From assembly GCF_000242255.2 (NCBI RefSeq), contig NC_017033.1:2801110-2865109 (forward strand): 64,000 nucleotides of DNA. The letters run 5' to 3'. The DNA is from Frateuria aurantia DSM 6220 (GTDB lineage: Bacteria; Pseudomonadota; Gammaproteobacteria; Xanthomonadales; Rhodanobacteraceae). How positions within the stretch are numbered: position 1 is the stretch's first letter; each line of letters opens with the position of its first letter. The notes below the pieces were generated by a model. The model was not told the origin of the DNA. It did no database searches and saw only the letters and a program-made list of their open reading frames with translations. The translations under genes were made by a program, and so were the position numbers. Shown in pieces: positions 60,618-64,000 of this stretch.

Positions 60618-61946
60618 TCAGCTCCTTTCGCCAGCACGACGCAACCACAGATAATAAACCGGGACCCCCAAGGCAATGATCAGCAGGCTCATGCCTGCAT
60701 CTGCCGGCGAATGCAGAGCCGTGGCCACAATCACGCCCAGCACCACGCTGACAAACAGCAGGGGCAGCCAGGGATAGCCCGGCACCCGGTATGGCGACGG
60801 TTGATCCCTGAAGTGGCGGCGGTACCAGAACAAGGTGGCGATGCCGAACGCATGAGCCAGCCATTCACCGACCGTGGTGTAATCGAGCAGCCGCTCGAAA
60901 CTGCCGCTCAAGGTCAGCACGATGGCCCACAGCCCCAGTGCCAGCAAGGCGATGCGAGGCACACGGGCATGCCCGGCAAGCTGGCCGGCCGCCCTGAAGA
61001 ACACGCCATCGGCACTCATCGTCTGGATCACCCGTGCGCCTCCGGCAATGGCGATATTGCAATAGCCGAAGGTCGAGCAGGCGATCCCCCAGGCTATCCA
61101 GCTGCCGCCCTGAGGTCCCAGCAGCCGGCGCAAGGTATCCGCTGCCGGCGCGGTACTGGACGCCAGACCGGCATGGCCCAGCCCGGTCAGGTAAGCCAGA
61201 TTCACCAGCAGATAGCAGACCACCACCGTCCCCATGCCGATCATCAGCGCACGCGGCAAGGTCTGCTGCGGCGCTTTCACCTCGCCGGCCAGATCGTTGA
61301 GGTAATGAAAGCCGCCATAGGCGAACAGCACCGGCAGCAACGCGCCAATCAGAGCCGCCGAGCCGGCAGGATGGACAGGATCCGTCGCCAGAACCAGCCC
61401 CCAGTCGCCGCCAGCCAGAATCAAGCCAGCCACCACTACCAGACTTACCGCTGCCAGCTTCAGCACGGTGAACAGATTCTGGACCCAGGCCCCCGAGCGG
61501 ATCCCGCCCAGATTGATGCCGACCAGGAAGCCAATGGCACCAATGGCTACCGGCCGCGACCAGTGATGCGGCAGCCCGGCGGCACTGCAGAAATAATCGG
61601 CAAAGGTGGTGGCCACCGCCGCTACGCTGCCAGGGTAGTTGATCAAGGCCATGGTCCAGCCGAACAGAAAGGCCGGCAACCGGCCAAAGGCCTCGCGAAG
61701 ATAGATATAGGTACCTCCCACCTGCGGCCTTCTGGCCCCCAGTTCGGCGTAGCACAGTACGCCGGTCAGAGTCAGCAGGCCGCCGATCAGCCAGAGCAGC
61801 AGCTGCTCCAGTCCCGACCCTGTCAGTTTGGCTACCGAGGCGGGGGTCCGGAAAATTCCGGAGCCGATCACGCCGCCGATCACGATCATTACCGCATCCC
61901 ACGTTCCGAGGCGACGCAGATACTCTGGTTGAATGGCTGATTTCAT
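60618..61946 (-). CDS. APC-family amino acid/polyamine permease
   Basis: 442 residues from ATG 61946 (AAGGTG about 8 bases before). Twelve hydrophobic segments with the APC opening WDAVMIVIGGVIGSGIFRTP, glycine-rich YAELGARRPQVGGTYIYLRE and the PVLFAYGGFHYLNDLAGEVK segment of LAT-type exchangers. Possibly an amino acid antiporter. It precedes the secreted phosphodiesterase gene and the two are likely co-transcribed. Confidence 0.9.
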   Translation of the reverse strand: MKSAIQPEYLRRLGTWDAVMIVIGGVIGSGIFRTPASVAKLTGSGLEQLLLWLIGGLLTLTGVLCYAELGARRPQVGGTYIYLREAFGRLPAFLFGWTMALINYPGSVAAVATTFADYFCSAAGLPHHWSRPVAIGAIGFLVGINLGGIRSGAWVQNLFTVLKLAAVSLVVVAGLILAGGDWGLVLATDPVHPAGSAALIGALLPVLFAYGGFHYLNDLAGEVKAPQQTLPRALMIGMGTVVVCYLLVNLAYLTGLGHAGLASSTAPAADTLRRLLGPQGGSWIAWGIACSTFGYCNIAIAGGARVIQTMSADGVFFRAAGQLAGHARVPRIALLALGLWAIVLTLSGSFERLLDYTTVGEWLAHAFGIATLFWYRRHFRDQPSPYRVPGYPWLPLLFVSVVLGVIVATALHSPADAGMSLLIIALGVPVYYLWLRRAGERS

Positions 61947-62232
61947 CGGCGCACCTTGCCATGGCTGATGATCGGGAACCAGTACCCGCCTTCCGGCCAT
62001 CATCGCCGGCATCGAAACAATCCGCGCCTCGGGCAGCAGCTGGACAGTGCCGGATCGGATCGGCTACCGTGATGCCATGCCCTTGAGGGCCTGATGCAGC
62101 ACGATCTGCAGCTGACCGGAGACCCCCGACGCAACGCCGCGCCGTGTCGCCACGCCGCTCTCCGGCCTGGATTCGATCCACTCAAGGTTCTGCATCTTCC
62201 ATGGCGCGGCCCATCATGATTGAAGGATTCGC

Positions 62233-62928
62233 ATGACTGCCACCCACCTATCCCCCCATGTCGAAGCACCTGTACGTGCCGTGATCTTCGATATGGATGG
62301 CCTGTTGCTCGACTCCGAGACCCTGGCCATGGACTCGCTGGTCTCCGCCGGCCAGGCCCTGGGCTACGACATCCCCTACAGTTTCTGCCGTCGCATGATC
62401 GGCATTCCGGCTGACGTCTGCCGGGAAATGGTGTTTTCCACCTATGGCCGGGACTTTCCACTGCAGCAGTTTTTCGAAGTGCACGAAGTGCATCTGCGGG
62501 AACTGGTGGACAGCGGCAAACTCGGACTGAAGGCCGGCGTGATCGAACTGCTGGATTATCTGGACAGGCACCGGATTCCACGCGCGATCGCCACCTCGTC
62601 CAGCCGGGTGCGGACCGACCACCATCTGGCCCTGGTCGGCTTGCTGCAGCGTTTCGACCATATCGTCACTCGTGACGACGTGAGCCGAGGCAAGCCCGAC
62701 CCCGAGCCCTATCTGACCGCGGCCGCCAAGCTTGGCGTGACACCCGCCGATTGCCTGGCGCTGGAAGACTCCTACAATGGCGTACGCGCCGCGCATGCGG
62801 CGGCGATCCGGGTGATCATGGTGCCTGATCTGCTGGAGCCCATCGAGGAAATGCATGAGAAGGCCTTGCACATCGTCGACGACCTGCATCGAGTGATCGC
62901 CTTTCTGGACGAGCACATCGAGGCCTGA
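62233..62928 (+). CDS. HAD-superfamily phosphatase (subfamily IA)
   Basis: 231 residues from ATG 62233 (AAGGA 9 bases before). Nucleophile and acid: D20 and D22 in AVIFDMDGLLLDSE; motif II TSSSR; motif III Lys in SRGKPDPEPYL; motif IV LEDSYNG. The DGLLLDSE form is shared with beta-phosphoglucomutase and sugar-phosphate phosphatases such as YniC/YqaB. Substrate not determined. Confidence 0.9.
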   Translation: MTATHLSPHVEAPVRAVIFDMDGLLLDSETLAMDSLVSAGQALGYDIPYSFCRRMIGIPADVCREMVFSTYGRDFPLQQFFEVHEVHLRELVDSGKLGLKAGVIELLDYLDRHRIPRAIATSSSRVRTDHHLALVGLLQRFDHIVTRDDVSRGKPDPEPYLTAAAKLGVTPADCLALEDSYNGVRAAHAAAIRVIMVPDLLEPIEEMHEKALHIVDDLHRVIAFLDEHIEA

Positions 62929-62939
62929 GCCGGATGATC

Positions 62940-62972
62940 AGGTTCCGGCAAGCCATCGGCCTGCCGGAACCT
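62940..62972. terminator. Hairpin between convergent HAD phosphatase and dehydrogenase genes
   Basis: AGGTTCCGGCA, 11-base loop, TGCCGGAACCT. Perfect 11-bp stem, 11 bp after the HAD stop and 14 before the other gene's end. No T-run. Confidence 0.65.
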
Positions 62973-62986
62973 GCCGGCGGCCGGGC

Positions 62987-64000
62987 TCAATCGGCCAGCA
63001 TGTCGGCCATCAGTTCGTGGATGGCGCCGGCCTGCAGCCGGCCCAGCATCAAGGCCAGCCGATCGAGCTGCAAAGGTTCAAGCGGCGGGCCGAAAATGTC
63101 TTCCTGGGCGGTGAAACGACGGGCCAGTACCTCGGGCCGGCCCTGGCATGCCACATGCAATGCCTGCAACCTGGACAGATGGGGATCCTGCGGCTTGATG
63201 CCGTAGCGCACCTCCGCATCCGGTGCCTGCCAGCTGATCCAGCAGGCAATGGCAAGCAGGGCGATATCCACCGTGCGTCCCGCCTGCACATTCTCCCGCA
63301 GCGGCGTCATGATCCGGGTCGCCAGCTTGATCGATCCATTGCGACCGATGCGGCTGACCTCGTGGCGAATCGCCGGATTGCGCAAGCGAGCCATCAACCG
63401 ATCGACGTCACTGACCAGCTCCGCCGAAGACAGTTCCAGACCGATGCTCTGTTCATCAAGCATGAAGCGGCGGGCCAGCGCTCCCAGACGCTCGTCGCGC
63501 GAGGCCGCCGCGATGGTTCCATATCCGGCCACGGCGCCGGCATAGGCCAGCAGCATATGCGTACCGTTCAGCAGCCTCAGCTTGGCCAGCTCGAAAGGCT
63601 CCACCTTGCTGACGAAACGCGCGCCGGCATGATCCCAGCGCGGCCGTTCACCCTCGAAGTTCTCGATGACCCAGGCCAGAAAGGGTTCGGCCGAAATCGG
63701 TGCCAGATCACTGAGACCCAGCAGTCCGGCCGCCTCGGCGATATCGGCCGGGCGCGTGGCGGGCACGATGCGGTCAACCATGGTCGAAGGAAACTGCACA
63801 TGCTCGCCGATCCATGCGGCCAGCTTGTCGTCGCGCAAGGCCGCAAAGTCGATGACGGCCTGGCGCAGGGTCTGGCCATTGCTCGAAACATTGTCGCAGC
63901 TGATGATGACCGGCGGAACACCGCCTCGACGCCGGATCAGATCAAGCCCTCTTGCCAGATTACCCACGGCACTTTTTGGACGTCTGGAAGACTCAAGATC
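62987..64000 (-). CDS. Mannitol dehydrogenase family / fructuronate reductase, C-terminal part
   Basis: The frame runs to the window edge; the gene starts beyond 64000, and the apparent GTG at 63967 is internal. What is present (338 residues) has PPVIISCDNVSSNGQTLRQ, FPSTMVDRIVPATRPAD, the FVSKVEPFELAKLRLLNGTHMLLAY segment with the catalytic Lys-containing K-x5-N-x2-H pattern, and a helical end. This is the long-chain polyol dehydrogenase family: mannitol 2-dehydrogenase, UxuB or altronate oxidoreductase. RPKSAVGNLARGL resembles UxuB, but the substrate cannot be settled without the N-terminus. Confidence 0.88.
   Translation of the reverse strand, partial: DLESSRRPKSAVGNLARGLDLIRRRGGVPPVIISCDNVSSNGQTLRQAVIDFAALRDDKLAAWIGEHVQFPSTMVDRIVPATRPADIAEAAGLLGLSDLAPISAEPFLAWVIENFEGERPRWDHAGARFVSKVEPFELAKLRLLNGTHMLLAYAGAVAGYGTIAAASRDERLGALARRFMLDEQSIGLELSSAELVSDVDRLMARLRNPAIRHEVSRIGRNGSIKLATRIMTPLRENVQAGRTVDIALLAIACWISWQAPDAEVRYGIKPQDPHLSRLQALHVACQGRPEVLARRFTAQEDIFGPPLEPLQLDRLALMLGRLQAGAIHELMADMLAD

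Overview
The window is high-GC, gene-dense DNA from a gammaproteobacterium of the Xanthomonadales/Lysobacterales type. Pointers are xanthomonad-style uvrA, fpr, trpE, purC and djlA genes, two large TonB-dependent receptors, a TPR-sulfotransferase, and an N-terminally extended sensor kinase. Acetolactate/acetoin genes, a pyruvate oxidase and a lactate-oxidation operon together suggest a Frateuria/Rhodanobacter/Dyella-like organism with overflow metabolism. The genus is an inference. No rRNA, tRNA, CRISPR array, phage or insertion sequence was recognised.

Layout. 1-2953: 3' end of uvrA facing poxB. 3112-16846: a nitrogen-scavenging island. It holds a short-chain dehydrogenase plus a glutamate/aspartate-type ABC transporter, the 5-oxoprolinase genes pxpB-pxpC-(biotin-carrier-like)-pxpA, a LysR regulator very close to Nac, an MFS exporter, an aminotransferase and a divergent TonB receptor. 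Four promoters in this island share one architecture: ATAA(G/C)-N5-(C/G)TTAT, exactly 20 bp, a TTGG-type -35, then about 18 bp to a -10. The 15-bp element fits the ATA-N9-TAT Nac consensus and lies about 65 bp upstream of the predicted starts. This is the best candidate here for an undescribed regulatory system. 16958-23275: alsR, alsD, alsS, then lutABC (pyruvate to acetoin; L-lactate to pyruvate). 23604-33237: a DUF2501 protein with eight 12-residue repeats, TetR and fadE with paired operators, an MFS transporter, fpr, a RIO-like kinase, two DUF genes and a hemolysin-III-family protein.

33348-42542: a carbonic anhydrase translationally coupled to a bestrophin-like channel, a cupin-like protein, cardiolipin synthase, an MFS transporter, nicotinamidase, and a diguanylate cyclase followed by photolyase. 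42870-54314: a solitary adenine methyltransferase, small His-rich proteins, trpE, a two-component system resembling the dedicated-sortase type but with no sortase nearby, a possible terminated leader RNA before a Sel1-like gene, rpe-djlA-cytochrome c, and purC with an SMR transporter. 54716-64000: a TonB receptor with a TPR-sulfotransferase, a secreted class-II cyclic-nucleotide phosphodiesterase with an APC permease, a HAD phosphatase and the 3' part of a mannitol dehydrogenase/fructuronate reductase gene.

How they may work together (inference): the Nac-like regulator would switch on import of glutamate and 5-oxoproline-containing compounds, ring opening to glutamate and transamination. The als, pox and lut genes manage the pyruvate/lactate node. 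Many genes overlap by ATGA or GTGA, which makes operon boundaries fairly clear. Start sites were moved from the longest frame wherever a Shine-Dalgarno sequence, signal peptide or overlap argued for it.
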